NCBI GenBank assembly: GCA_023055425.1
Contig: JALGPY010000005.1
Coordinates: 75,805,495 to 75,869,494, forward strand
Direction of reading: 5' to 3'
Source of the DNA: Linanthus parryae
Lineage: Eukaryota; Streptophyta; Magnoliopsida; Ericales; Polemoniaceae
DNA length: 64,000 bases
Both the position numbers and the translations under genes were made by a program. Every line of letters starts with the position of its first letter. The stretch's first letter is position 1. The notes below the pieces were generated by a model. It searched no databases and was not told the origin of the DNA. It saw only the letters and a list, made by a program, of their open reading frames with translations. This document shows positions 22,140 to 33,403 of the stretch, piece by piece.

Positions 22140-25100
22140 ATGGCAAAGACAAAAGGAACCAAACCTATTAAGGAGGTCGAAGAAATACCTGATCTCCCCC
22201 AGGCCTTATGGCGAAAAGCCCCCTATCTGGGTGGCAAAGACTTTTACCATGCCAGGGTTAAGGTGAAGAACCTGCCAATCCCTGTCCCTGCTGAAGAATT
22301 GCAAACGTTGACCCCTCCAGTTAACTCGGCCCTGCTCGAATTGATCGATTTCAAGGACGTGGTTCAATTGGGGGTCGAAAATGGGTTTTTCCCGTATACT
22401 GCGATTTCCACTCAAACGTTTGTTCAGAAATTGGACTTTATGGATGAGTGGATTGACCATGTACTGACCAATCATGCCATTACTTTAAACGATGCTGGCA
22501 TATATTTCGCAGTCCGTGAAGCTGGACCAGTCCATGCTTCTAAACCTTCTCTCGCGTTACTCGCCTGCGACTCACACATTCCACTTTGCTAAGTTCGAGG
22601 CTGCCCCCACTCTTGAAGATGTGCACATGCTGTATGATTTGTCTCCTGTGGGTGAGGTGGATCCTTTGAGTACCTTGAGAACTGATGCAGATATTGCTTT
22701 GTACAAGCAGATGGAGTTCTTGTCAGAGGTGAAGAAAATTTCCACCCGGTGGACACCTACAGAACTTCTTCCCGACTGGAACTTGGTTGACACATCTGCG
22801 AAGAACACCTGGAACAAGTGGGTGCAATACTTCTTTCGCGATTATGCGAACAGTAGTATTACCAAGAAGATTTTGAGCCGAAACCCGAAAGCTAAAAACT
22901 ATGTGAATGGCAAGGGTTATCACTTGACCCTATGCGCTTTTCTCTGCGCCTGGATGTCGAGATATTTAATCGATGGCCATCCGCATGATGGGGTCTTCTA
23001 TCATGTTCTTCCTCTTGCTGTGAAACTGACCCTTGGTCAGAAGATCGCACTTGGGACCTTAGTCTTGGGCACCCTGTACCACAGATTAGATCAACTGGTC
23101 GTAGCAATTAAGGAATCGCGCGGTCGCCTTGACGTGCTGACCTATATCAATATTGCCTTCTTGACCATGTGGGTCTTCGAGCGATGGCCCTCTTATGCCC
23201 CTATTCCTTCTAGGCCCAGCAAATGGTGTCCCCCAGGTGCGGAGGAAGAGCGCAATAGCGGCCGGGCTGCGAGATGGTTCGGAACTCACTTTCCGAAGTG
23301 CGCTTGGATCCTGATATGCGACAATCGGGAAGAGTTTATAGCCAGGCCTTATGCCACGCGCATTGAGAATGTGCAATGGTTCCCAAAACCGTATCCCTCC
23401 AAGGCTGTTTCTTTCTCAGAAGAACTCCTTTTCGAGGGCGTGGAGCATTTCCACGAGCGCTATCGCGAATTCTTCTGCTGGTGTCTGAGAGGCTCTCTTC
23501 CTGCTCTTGCGGAGCATGTTCGTGAGCTCACCCCTAGGTACGAGAGGATCACCGTGGATGTTGATCCTACTCGCGTTTCTCCCCAGTTTGGCTTTGATGC
23601 GGTGGCACCATCAATCTGGCCGCAGTCTATCATAAGAGGCTGCTACAAGCGATTACTGTCTGGGGAGTGTAAAACAATCTTAAGGAGCAATCTTCCCTTT
23701 GAGCAACCCCCAGGTAACCGCGAAGGTGGCTACTCTTGAAACTGGGTCACCTATTGGAATACCCAGCAGACAAGGTTTGAGACGCAGTCAACCCCTCGGC
23801 CAAGCAGAGATCTTGTGATCAAGAGGAATTCTTTCCCTTTCCGTCCCAACTGTAGCCTGGACGAGCTTGAATATGGCTGCTATTCGTTGCTGGATCGCGA
23901 GAATCACCTGTGCCCCTCCACCATCCTTGACGAAAAGATGGCCGCAGTTAAGAAAGGTGATTCTCATGTCATCAGATACAGCGGAACTTTTGCCAAGGTA
24001 AACAATCTCTCTTGCATGTGCTAAGTTTCCTTATCCCGATACGTTGAAACTTTATGCTTCATTTTCTGCCGCAGTGCTATGTGAGGAGGTTCGCATCTGG
24101 TGAGCGTTCCAAATTGCTAGTCACCACCATTGTTACTGCGAGAAGACAGGGAGAAAAAGTTCGGCTAGCATTGAAAATGGATCCCGCAGTTGAGACCAAG
24201 ATTCGCGAGATCATGGATGCTTTTGCTGACTCGCTGATAGACAACACTCCAGCCTTGTCTCCACCCAGGAACGATCCGTCTCCCCCAGCAACTGCTGCCC
24301 CAAGGGCGAAGAGGCCCAGACAAAGAAGAATCACAATCTCTTCCCCTAGGAGCGCTCCAACTTCTCCTCCTGCGAGATCCCTTACTTCCAGGGATAAGGG
24401 TAAAGGTCGCATGCCAAGCAAAGCGTGGAAGGAGCTCGCAGTGGAGACCTTTGTTCCGTTTGGCCAGGAGGAAGAGGAGGAGGAGAGAAGGGAGACGAGA
24501 GAAGGAGATGAAGAAGAAGAAAGAGTCGAAGATGTCAGAGAAAGAGATGAGATACAAGAAGAAGAGTCTGGAGGTATCTCAATCGCACTTCTTTTCTCAT
24601 TATCTTAACTTTTTCACAATCTTGACCAATTGTTCCTTTGCAGATGATGATGATGAGACCATCAGTGGCCTTTTGGCCAAGAGGCAGAAGAGGGGTTCTC
24701 ATTCTGGTGTTTCCAACGAAACCATAAGCGAGGACATCCTTGCCGAGTCCAGGAGAACAGCTGCGGAGGCTGCTGAAAGAAGAAGAAAGCAAGAAGAAGA
24801 GGAGCTTGAACGCGTAAAGAAAAGGAGCCTAGAAGAGCAACACGTCGATGACTTAGTGCGTCCAACCGATGAGGGGACTGCGGTTCCAGAAGAGGCAGCT
24901 TCTGAAGTTGACGAGGAGGATGAAGCTCCCGAAGAAGGTGTGGCCGCTCTAGAACAAGTCCAAGCAGACTTCGAAGAGATCGCAGGCGGTAACGAAGGTG
25001 AGATTTTTAACCTTGCAGTAACTTACCGAGATGTGATTGTTGGTGCATTAAAGCATGGCTTATCAAAAGCTGACATTCGCCGCTGGCTAGTAAACAAGTG

Positions 25101-26390
25101 CGGTGAACCTTCAGATAATTATTTGAACAACATTTGTGAACTAGGCTTAATAACCCGATCATTACCATGACTGGTTCCTTCACACCCCAGGTCACGCTCA
25201 GCTTAAAGATATACTTAGTGAAGATACATTAATAGGCCATGGTTCCGCGTCCTTAGCCTATGACGCAGATGCTGCAATCCCACCCTCGCGTGGAGGTGCT
25301 AACTCTTGGCTTATAATAATAAAATATTATTTAACACAAGTTACCTCACATCATCCTGTCTTGTGTCGCAAGTAATACTGATGAAGCCATGCTGGGACAG
25401 AGGAATCATCCTTCTGCATCTTATGTCCCTGTGCCAAGTTCTCACACTGAGAAGCCTGTCGAAGCTGCTGAGTATGCGGGAGAGCCCTTCGAGGACATCA
25501 TTGAAGTTTCTGATGATGCCGAAGTTGACAACGTGTTGATGGAGGAAGATGCTCATGCTGCTGCTGAGGAAACAGAAGCAGATGTTGCTGATGCTATCGC
25601 ACCTGAAGGCATCCCTGATCAAGCTGCAACTTCTACCGCTGCCATGCCTCCGGTGATGACTGAGCCTGCAGTGAAACTTTTGGAGTTCGCAATCGCACCT
25701 GGTGCGGCTTATACTCTTCCTGCCAACTATGAGGAGTTAGAGCTCGCAACTGACAGGAGAGCAATGGAGCAAAGACAGTCTTCAGCTGCCCCGGCAATGC
25801 GCATTCCTTCTTTGCGCGAGATCCTTGAAGGAACCGGTATGTTGTGATTGTTGTTCGCATCTCGCATTCTTCATTTACAAGTTGAATATTCTAACTTGAT
25901 TTAACATTGCTTAGGGTTGAAGCAAGCTGACGTGGACTGGCTGGCTCGAATGCGTCTCTCCTATCCCCAATCATTTGTGAGGTCTCTGGAGATAGGGCCC
26001 TTCGACAGAAGACTGTTTTTGACCGAAGCCATCTGGATTTTGGAGCAGCTATCTGCGGCCACACCTGCGACCATCTCTCCTCAGAGCGCGGAGTTGCTTC
26101 TCGGCATGTGTCAAAACCTTCACGCCAAAGTTCAAGGCAAGCTGGGTTTTGGGTATCTTGTCAAAAGAGTCACCCAGATTCGCGCGTCTGTGAATTTGAA
26201 GTGCGGCTTCGATAACCTCGCAGCTGAGGAGCAGAAAATGGAGCGGCAAAAGCAGAAAGCTGAAGAAGCTGTGAAGCTCTTCCATGAAATGAGCGCCAAC
26301 TACGAGCGATTGAATCAAGAAGTGGAGCAAGTGGCAAATCTGTCTCGTCAGTTCACTCCTGATGACTCCCTGGTCAAAGGCTTATTTTGA
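22140..26390 (+). pseudogene. Tat-1 antisense PMD-like gene, five exons, nearly intact
   Basis: Gene on the plus strand, opposite to Tat-1 gag-pol. Proposed exons: 22140-23997, 24075-24573, 24644-24997, 25373-25836, 25915-26390. All introns have GT...AG ends; the phases are 0, 1, 1, 1, except that the acceptor of intron 3 is off by one base in frame. Exon 1 starts MAKTKGTKPIKEVEEIPDLP and holds HTFHFAKFEAAPTLEDV, resembling the plant mobile domain, then a region with LIDGHPHDGVFYHVLPLAV and SIIRGCYKRLL that is shared with Tat-2. Exon 2 is Pro/Arg/Lys-rich then Glu-rich. Exons 3 and 4 are acidic. Exon 5 (DWLARMRLSYP...) ends in a coiled-coil-like helix. One frameshift near 22510 and one TGA at 23737-23739 disable it. 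The function is unknown; conserved exon structure argues for past selection. Confidence 0.75.
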
Positions 26391-26537
26391 ACAATAACAA
26401 ATTTGTGTCGAGCAAAATGTTAAAACATTACTGTAATGTTGATAGGGTTTCTCCCCCTTTTTTTAAAAAAAAAAGAATTTGAATGCCTGTTTTGCCCTTC
26501 CCGGGATTTGCTCGAATATCTCTGTGCGTATCAATTA
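26391..26537. other. Spacer after the antisense gene, with an internal purine tract
   Basis: Non-coding. On the minus strand 26448-26464 reads as A7 G5 AGAAA, a polypurine tract resembling the one at the 3' LTR but about 5 kb away from it. Confidence 0.45.
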
Positions 26538-26789
26538 TGACGTCATTTATTGATATTCTGCCTTAATTTTCGCGCTAATTGCTTATTAGATAAGCACGCT
26601 TTCCTTGGGAAGTCCATCCGTATCATGACCATCCGTCATTAATTAGGATACGCAACCGAATCGTCATAGCCTTTAGTAGGGTAACTGATTGTTACCTCTT
26701 CCCAAGGCGTAAGTGATTGATTCTTACCCCTTTTCCAAGTTTTGCTGACTCATCTAAGCAACTGAAGAGTCTCAACTGGGTCTATATAA
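26538..26789 (+). promoter_or_regulatory. Putative promoter of the second antisense unit of Tat-1
   Basis: TGACGTCA (26538-26545), TGACTCA within GCTGACTCA (26746-26752) and TATATAA (26783-26789) lie in order on the plus strand. Tat-2 has the same series at 51399 (GACGTCA), 51553 (GCTGACTCA) and 51594 (TATATAA) in otherwise diverged sequence. The spacing of TGACTCA to TATA is 30-35 bp in both. This suggests an RNA polymerase II promoter that reads antisense to the retrotransposon. Confidence 0.55.
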
Positions 26790-27051
26790 ACCCTGCCTTC
26801 TGCTACTTGGGTTCTTCATCCCACAATGTGGCTTGCCGTGAGTCCCTTCGACTGCTGGCTTCAACGCTTATCTTTCGTTGATTCACGGCAACTTCAAGTT
26901 GTGAACTCTGAGTTTGTGCTTTGTGCCATAGAAATAGCTTCCAAAATCTGCTTTACAAGGCTTATTGATCTTTATAAGTATCATAAAGAATATGCTGATA
27001 ATACCTCATGCTTGCTCGAAGAATTTTCTTCGTCTATTATGTTTGCAGGTC

Positions 27052-27331
27052 ATGCTTCCGGCCGCCTCCCAGCGAGGTACAGCGCCGTACTGGCCTTCTT
27101 ACCAGTTCGTAATGAACAGCGGAGTTCTTCTCTAGCTTTCCCGGAGGATGACCATTTGCCACCACGTTCTTGAACTCGGGATGGCGAGCCATTCTGCTCG
27201 TCTCCGTGGACAAGGAGCCTCTTGCCCTAGGAGTTGCTGCTTGCCTGTCCTTCGCCGGAACAGGTGGTTCCTCAGGCACATCTCTTTGGGTGTTGATCAG
27301 ACAGAGGCCTTGTCAGATCCTGGGATCTTGA
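27052..27331 (+). pseudogene. Second antisense ORF of Tat-1 (short, broken)
   Basis: Starts MLPAASQRG at 27052, four bases after an acceptor-like TATGTTTGCAG (ends 27048). A short 5' exon may lie at 26826 (ATGTGGCTTGCC followed by GTGAGT). The first frame stops at about 27136; a better frame downstream reads VDKEPLALGVAACLSF and GTGGSSGTSLWVLI. The GGSSG block aligns with GGSSSGDTPLLGID at the same place in Tat-2 (51795-52040), which is the main reason to call it a gene. No known family was recognised. The frame change and stop mean this copy is dead. Confidence 0.4.
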
Positions 27332-27617
27332 ACATAGCGTCGCATAGGTCTTGTAGCGTTAGTAGGCTGTTCGTTTTATAAGAACACCCTACTTGCTACA
27401 GATCTTTGGCCGCAGATCGTTGTATCTCATAGCTTCTGTTAGGACCAGTAGGTAGATCCTTTTTTAGTAAGGATTCCTCCGATGTGTAACTTCCGCTTGT
27501 AGGCTGCTATTTAGACGCATTGTAAGCCATGTTGGCTGTGTAACTAGCTCGGTCTGAGCTTTTCGCTTGTAAGCTGCTATCTAGGCAGATAAATTGTAAG
27601 TCATTTTGACTCATAAT

Positions 27618-27623
27618 AATAAA
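27618..27623 (+). terminator. Possible polyadenylation signal of the second antisense unit
   Basis: AATAAA within CATAATAATAAATCTC, downstream of the second antisense ORF on the plus strand. Plant signals are loose, so this is tentative. Confidence 0.35.
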
Positions 27624-27734
27624 TCTCTTTGTGTGATTTGCTACTCTTGTTGCAACAAACTTCAATTTCGCATGCGTGCTGGCAGATTTCGCCTTTTTAT
27701 AGCGTTATACTCACACTTTTGCATTGTTGATATG

Positions 27735-28460
27735 ATTCGCTATCCGTCAGATAGATTCGCATATGTGTTTTTAAATCGTTCGAGATCGCATTTGCATAGC
27801 TTTGCTATCTTGTCAGATAGACTTGAAGATTGCTTAAGATTAGACTTATGCACAGCTGCCATCTTGGCAGATAGGCTTTCGAGATCACTTAAGATTCAAT
27901 TTGCATGGTGCTGCTTTCATGGCAGAGAGGTTCAAATATCGCTTAAGATCGCATACGTATAGGGCTGCTATCGTGGCAGATAGGCTTAAAGATCATTCCA
28001 GATCGTATTTGCATAGGCTGCTATCATGGCAGATAGGCTTTGAAGATCACTTGAGATCGTACTCGCATAGGCTGCTATCATGACAAATAGGCTTAAAAGA
28101 TCATTTAAGATCATATTCGCATAGGCTGCTATCATGGAAGATAGGCTTAAAAGATCACTTAAGATCGTATTCGCATAGGCTGCTATCACGGCGGATAGGC
28201 TCGAAGATCACTTAAGATCATATTCGCATCGGCTGCTATTACGGCGGATAGGCTTGAAGATCAGTTAAGATCATATTCGCATCGGCTGCTATCACGGCGG
28301 ATAGGCTTGAAGATCAGTTAAGATCATATTCGCATCGGCTGCTATCACGGCGGATAGGCTTGAAGATCAGTTAAGATTATATTCGCATCGGCTGCTATCA
28401 CGGCGGATAGGCTTGAAGATCACTTAAGATCATATTCGCGCAGGCTGCTATTATAGCAGA
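27735..28460. repeat. Tandem hairpin repeats in the Tat-1 3' region
   Basis: About 13 head-to-tail units, roughly 53-54 bp each. The core GGCTGCTATC starts at 27963, 28016, 28070, 28124, 28178, 28231, 28284, 28337, 28390 and 28443, with older, more diverged units to the left. Each unit contains a small inverted repeat, CTATC then 5-7 bases then GATAG, and a linker AGATCA..TTAAGATC. The 28231-28440 units are almost identical, so the array expanded recently at that end. Tat and Ogre elements are known to carry tandem repeats in this region. Between the array and the integrase stop lies about 200 bp with GGGAGA-type duplications and no gene. Confidence 0.85.
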
Positions 28461-28668
28461 TATGTTTAAACTATATAAATAAATAAAGCGATAAAGGCAG
28501 CTGAAATCATAAAGTTCTTCCCATTTGGGAGAAGTCTTTTTATTATAGAATACTCTCATATGGGAGAGATGAAATTACAATTCCCTCGTATGGGAGGGAA
28601 GATGCACAAGTTTTAGCGATACAGAGCATAAATTAGACGTTATAATCTAACGTATATAATGAGAGGAG

Positions 28669-30291
28669 TTAAGGATAATACTTCTTAATCCAGCGCATGT
28701 TGACTGAGCTTGGGGTTGAGTTCGTTCCATGTAACCTCTGTAAGTTGCAGTAGCCACTATCAAAGACTTCTGTGACTTCAAAGGGTCCTTCCCAATTGGC
28801 TGCGAATTTTGGGTGAGCCGCCTCTCGCATGCAATGGTCCGACGCGCGCAAGACCAAATCTCCAACTGCGAAATCTCGATGTTGGACTGTTTTGTTGTAC
28901 GCACGAGCGATCCTTTCTTGGTATCGTTTGTTAGTCCTTTTAGCTTGCTCCCGCTTCTCTTCTAACAGGACCAAGTCATGATCGCGTTGATTGTCATATA
29001 ATGCATGAAAATCCAACCTTGCAGAGTTGATCTTCACCTCCGCAGGTACCACAGCTTCAGCCCCATAGCATAAAAGAAATGGCGAGAATCCTGTGGGCGT
29101 CCTTGGAGAAGTCCGATAGGCCCACAAGGCTATGTTCAAAGAATCAGCCCATTTCTTGTGGTCATCCGCCACCATCTTGCTCAAGATCCTTAATAGCGTC
29201 TTGTTGGTTTCCTCCGCTTGACCATTCCCTTTCGGATAGTATGGGGTAGAGCATATCTGCCTTATGTTGTACTCTGCTAGCTTCGCAGCCACCTGGCGAT
29301 TGACAAAGGGGGTGCCATTATCCGAGAGAATGGTGTTTGGAATTCCAAACCTGCATATGATGTTTTATTGGATGAAATGGAAAACGGCTAGCGCATTTGC
29401 TGTCTTTAGTAATATTGCTTCTACCCACTTGGTGAACAACTCGGTCGCGGTGAGAATGAACTGATTCCCGTGCGAGGTTGGTCGAATGGGGCCAACAAAA
29501 TCCAAAGCTCACGTATGGAACGGCCATGGTGTTCCCAACGCATGTAGATCTACAGCAGGAGCATGCACTAGGTTACCTTTGAATTGGCACTCCTGGCACC
29601 GTCTCACTTTAGTGCGGCAATCTGCTTCCATGGTGGGCCAGAAGTAACCGACCGAGAGGAGCTGTCTGCATAACTTCGCTCCTCCCTGATGTTCCACTTG
29701 ATGAGAAAGGTCCATTACCTCTTGTGCTTCCTTGCTGTCTAGGCATCGCAGCAGGTTACCCTCGTGGCCCCTTCGCCAAAGCATATTTTCTTGCACCACA
29801 TACCGTGCTGCTTTTCTCTTTAGTTTCTCGGCTTCTTTTCTCGACTCAGGCACAATACCCTGCGTGAGAAAGTCAAATAGTGGCTTCTTCCAATCCACAT
29901 CATCGTCGGTCAGAGCAATTGATAGAGAGTCTTTGATCAGTGCGCAACTCTCGCAACTTCCTTGAATCAATGTTGCAGCTGTTGACATGCCCGGCCAGTG
30001 AATCCCATATCTCTGAGCTTTCCGATAGATTGACACCTCACTTTCTCCACAAGCATGTTGGTGAATCTTCTCTAACAGCGCTTGTCCCTCCTGCTCCGAG
30101 ACACATCGCATGAGTATTCCGCCAGGGCCTTTGTAGTAGAGGGTGTTGTCATGTATGTAATACCCCTTTGTGGATGCCCAATTCTCGTTGCTCGTGCCTT
30201 CTGCGATGGCACGCAAGATTAACTTTCTCCAGTCCGCATCATCCATGCATTCGTCGTCGCACGCGTCCTCTGTCAACGTCGAGGATGTTCG
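28669..30291 (-). pseudogene. pol: Tat-1 integrase (with H2C2 zinc finger)
   Basis: C-terminal part of Tat-1 pol, directly continuing the RNase H frame that is cut at 38341 by Copia A (the flank resumes after SIEVRT). Order: linker DADWRKLILRAIAEGTSNENW, an HHCC-type finger (HQHACG ... CESCALIKDS and HQVEHQGGAKLCRQLL ... CRRCQECQ-like region), then the catalytic core with LDFVGP, ILSDNGTPF and GNGQAEETNK, so all three acidic residues are present. It ends VNMRWIKKYYP with no chromodomain. Stops near 29507 (after PFHT, where Tat-2 has Trp) and about 29370 break the frame. Confidence 0.88.
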
Positions 30292-31719
30292 TGTTGGAAC
30301 AGATGCCCTAGAGGCAATCTAGTTTAGTATGAATTATTTGTGGCTAGAAATTCATTTATTATTTATTGGATATTTAATATAATGAAGTCCTTAGATTTAC
30401 AATTGTGTTGTTTATCTTAAATATCCCTAGTCCAGTATAATGATTAATGGGACTATCATCTGTAGACTAGTATGGGGTTGGATTGATATGGAGATATCAC
30501 GATCCAACACATAGGTGTGCATTAGGGAATGTTGCACTCGATTGACCCATCTCCGGGAAGGCTACATACACGTTATGTTGAGTCACAAGCGCTTCTCGCG
30601 GTGCAATGGTATTGTCATCCTTAGACTTGAAGTCACTAGATATTCTAGTTGTGGATTATTGTGATTTTGGTAGCGTTAAACGCTACACCGTAACTGCGGA
30701 GTTATAAAGGCGTGTACTGGATACAATAATAAGCAAGCTTAGAGATCGTAGTGGACGTAGATAGAATTTGTCCCTCCCACATAACGGGAGCAAATATCCT
30801 AGGCCACTCGAGGGATAATGCTTATAGAATGTCTGGCCAGACTCAAATAAATCAATATGGGATATTGATGTTATTTGCACGAATAAGGCTATTCCCATAG
30901 ATCGAGAAACTATGGATTGGATATACGAGTGTGACTTGTATGTCTCGTGTCCAATCCGGATATAGAGACAAAGGGATGAGACAATTACTTGTACAAAGTT
31001 TATCAAGATGACTATTCTATTAGTTGGCTAGAATGGATGTTTTGCTAGAGACCGCTCCATATTAGCAAATAGTTGCTACCAACTAGATAGAACCAATGGG
31101 GTCACACGATATATAGAGTTGAACTAGATTTCGGAATTAATTAATTGGTTTAATTAATTAGAAGGATCACTTTGCAAAAACCTTGCAAACTTAGTAGGGA
31201 CTAATTTGCAAGGAAGGGACTAAATTGAATTCTAGTAGGACTAGAATAAGTCCTTTAGGTAGTTGGCAAGGAGTTGTTGGACTATATAAAGGACCTTCCT
31301 TCCTTCCTTCCCACAACTTATGCTCATTATTGAACATAACAAGAGTGGGAGAGAACAAAAGGAGAGAGAGCAACAAGCTAGAGGAGCCGAACGCCCCCTA
31401 GCCCGCCGCCCGTCCCCGTCGGCCATAAGGAGGCCGAGATCCCTCCTTTGGGTCTCGTTTTGCGTGATTCTTCTTCCTCTTCCTCTTCCGGGCTAGCACC
31501 AAGGACTTGGGAGATTCTAGGATCAAATCTAGGCGTGGATCAACCATAGAGAACGTGACATAATTCGCGTTTGAAGTCATCAAAGGAGAACCCTAAGGTG
31601 TGTTATTGATTTCTTCCTTTACCATCGTTATGTCTCTTGACTTGTGATCCTTGGAGGGTTTTGTATGGTTTTATGATTGTTTGTGTTTCCGTTGCGCATC
31701 CATGATTCAAAACCCTACA
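30292..31719 (+). repeat. Copia A 5' LTR
   Basis: TATA box TATATAAA at 31283-31290, followed by GGACCTTCCTTCC and a plausible start near the CACAACTTATGCTC segment. Very similar to 36911-38335 and to 61422-62851. Confidence 0.94.
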
Positions 31720-31720
31720 G

Positions 31721-31733
31721 TGGTATCAGAGCC
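31721..31733 (+). other. Copia A primer-binding site
   Basis: TGGTATCAGAGCC one base after the LTR end, an exact match to the initiator Met-tRNA type site. Confidence 0.9.
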
Positions 31734-33403
31734 ACAGGTCGTAGAGCATAAACGTGGTTTATGTGTTACGTTTTAGTTGTTTTACACCTTAATTTGATTG
31801 TTTATCGCGTAAAACAAGACAAATCAAGCATGGGATGCAATTTATCAATAATTAATCATAACAAGATCCAATTTTGCATTGGATGCATGAATTGGTGAGT
31901 TTGAGAAATTTTAGGATCTTAGATCTAGGGTTTGGGCATCCTTGGGGAAGAAGGAGTTCTTCCAAAACAAGGAAACAACCAAACTTGGGCACCAAGCAAG
32001 GGAGTTGTTTTGGAAACAACTCCCATAAGGAGGTTCGGCCCCCCCTAGGGACCGCCCCCCTTGCTTGCCGCCCAAGCTTGGCCGCCCTAGGGGCCGGGCG
32101 GCCCTAACCCGCGGCCTAGGCTTATGGGTTTTGGGCCGGGCCGGCCCTAGGGCCTTGCGGTTCATCTTATTGGGCCCGGGCAATTTGATTGTTGGGCCCA
32201 TGGACCGTTTTAACCCTAGAAATCCTAAAATCAGTTAAAATTGACCAAGCGCGTTAAAATTGGATTTTAACTGTTTATGTGCAAATCGCATGGTGATTGG
32301 ATATGGCCTTAGGATGTGGTTTGATGTGGATGTTTAATTTTGTGGTTTGGTTTTACGGCCTGCGAGCTGATCAATTAATTGTAATAATTAATTAGGGTTT
32401 TATGGCCTGCGTGCCATTTTTTTTCTCATCTGGTGAGATTTATTTTATTTAGTACAGAAGTTAGCTAGTGCTAGATAAAGTCGATTGTTAGCCAAGATTG
32501 AAGAAAAGAAGCCCAAAGCCAAAGGAGCCCACAAAAGATGGAGCATGGAGCATGGAGCATTCCACATGACTATGAAGGATGGACCAAAAGATGAAGACGC
32601 ATGGAGATGTGTTTGCTTTTAGGGTTCATAGATAATTCCATTGGCTTGGAATTATCTTAGTCTAGAAAAGGCCATATCCACATCACGCCTAATTTCTGTT
32701 TTGTGGTTGTTTATTTTATTGTCTTATTATTGTGTGGTTGGTGTATGGATGATGCATGCAATTAGGATAATAAGATAATTAGACAACCCGGATCTATTAT
32801 TTGGAGTTGTGCCCAAACTCAAATAGATAGATTAGTTGATATCGATCAACAAAACAATTAAAATTGAATTTAAAAATCCCTCAAAATTCAAATATTGTGT
32901 TCTTGCCTTCTCGTTATTTAAACACTCATTTTCATCATTATTTATCAATTTTGTGCGTGCCAAAGCACGGCGACTTGGTTCATAATGATGGAATGCGATG
33001 GCACGTAACAATGTGCAATTGTTTAGATAAGAGGTTGAACACAACTAGGCTATTAATTTGATTAAGAAACCTAGAGGCAATCAATTGGAATTATCCATAT
33101 GGATGGATAAATAAGGAGTTATTTGCCCAATTGAACCAAGAGTTGCATATGGGATGCAATTGGAATTGTTTCTACCTAAAGTAGTCATATTATGGGTGAC
33201 TTGCCAAAGCAAGCTCATAAGGAGATGAAAGATGGATCTTGGCCCACTAGAAAATATAAGGATATTTTCCGCATTAATATCTTGAGGGTTATTAATCCGT
33301 AGAAAAATAGTGGGAGCTATATTTGATAAACTAGCCATTATTGAATATAGTCAAAAATTCACAAATACTAAAACTTGCGTATTTTCCTTTTGTAGAATTC
33401 CAA
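31734..33403 (+). other. Copia A untranslated leader with GC-rich block
   Basis: Long leader with no recognisable coding. Positions 32030-32170 are very GC-rich and full of GGCC/GGGCC/CCTAGG palindromes, standing out from AT-rich surroundings. The same block recurs in Copia D (63170-63310) and, in reverse, in Copia B (57480-57610). The leader ends with TTTTCCTTTTGTAG, acceptor-like, 8 bp before the gag ATG. Confidence 0.75.

Noticed and set aside
27735..28460. Regularly spaced repeats that superficially resemble a CRISPR array
   Set aside because: Units are contiguous tandem copies with no unique spacers, in a plant retrotransposon.
30683..31006. 107-codon minus-strand frame repeated at 37302 and 61815
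   Set aside because: Present three times only because the LTR is repeated; no domain.
31868..32201. Open frames through the GC-rich leader block of Copia A (and 63007-63370 in D)
   Set aside because: Long frames are expected in GC-rich palindromic sequence; the region lies between primer site and gag and is better explained as structured leader.
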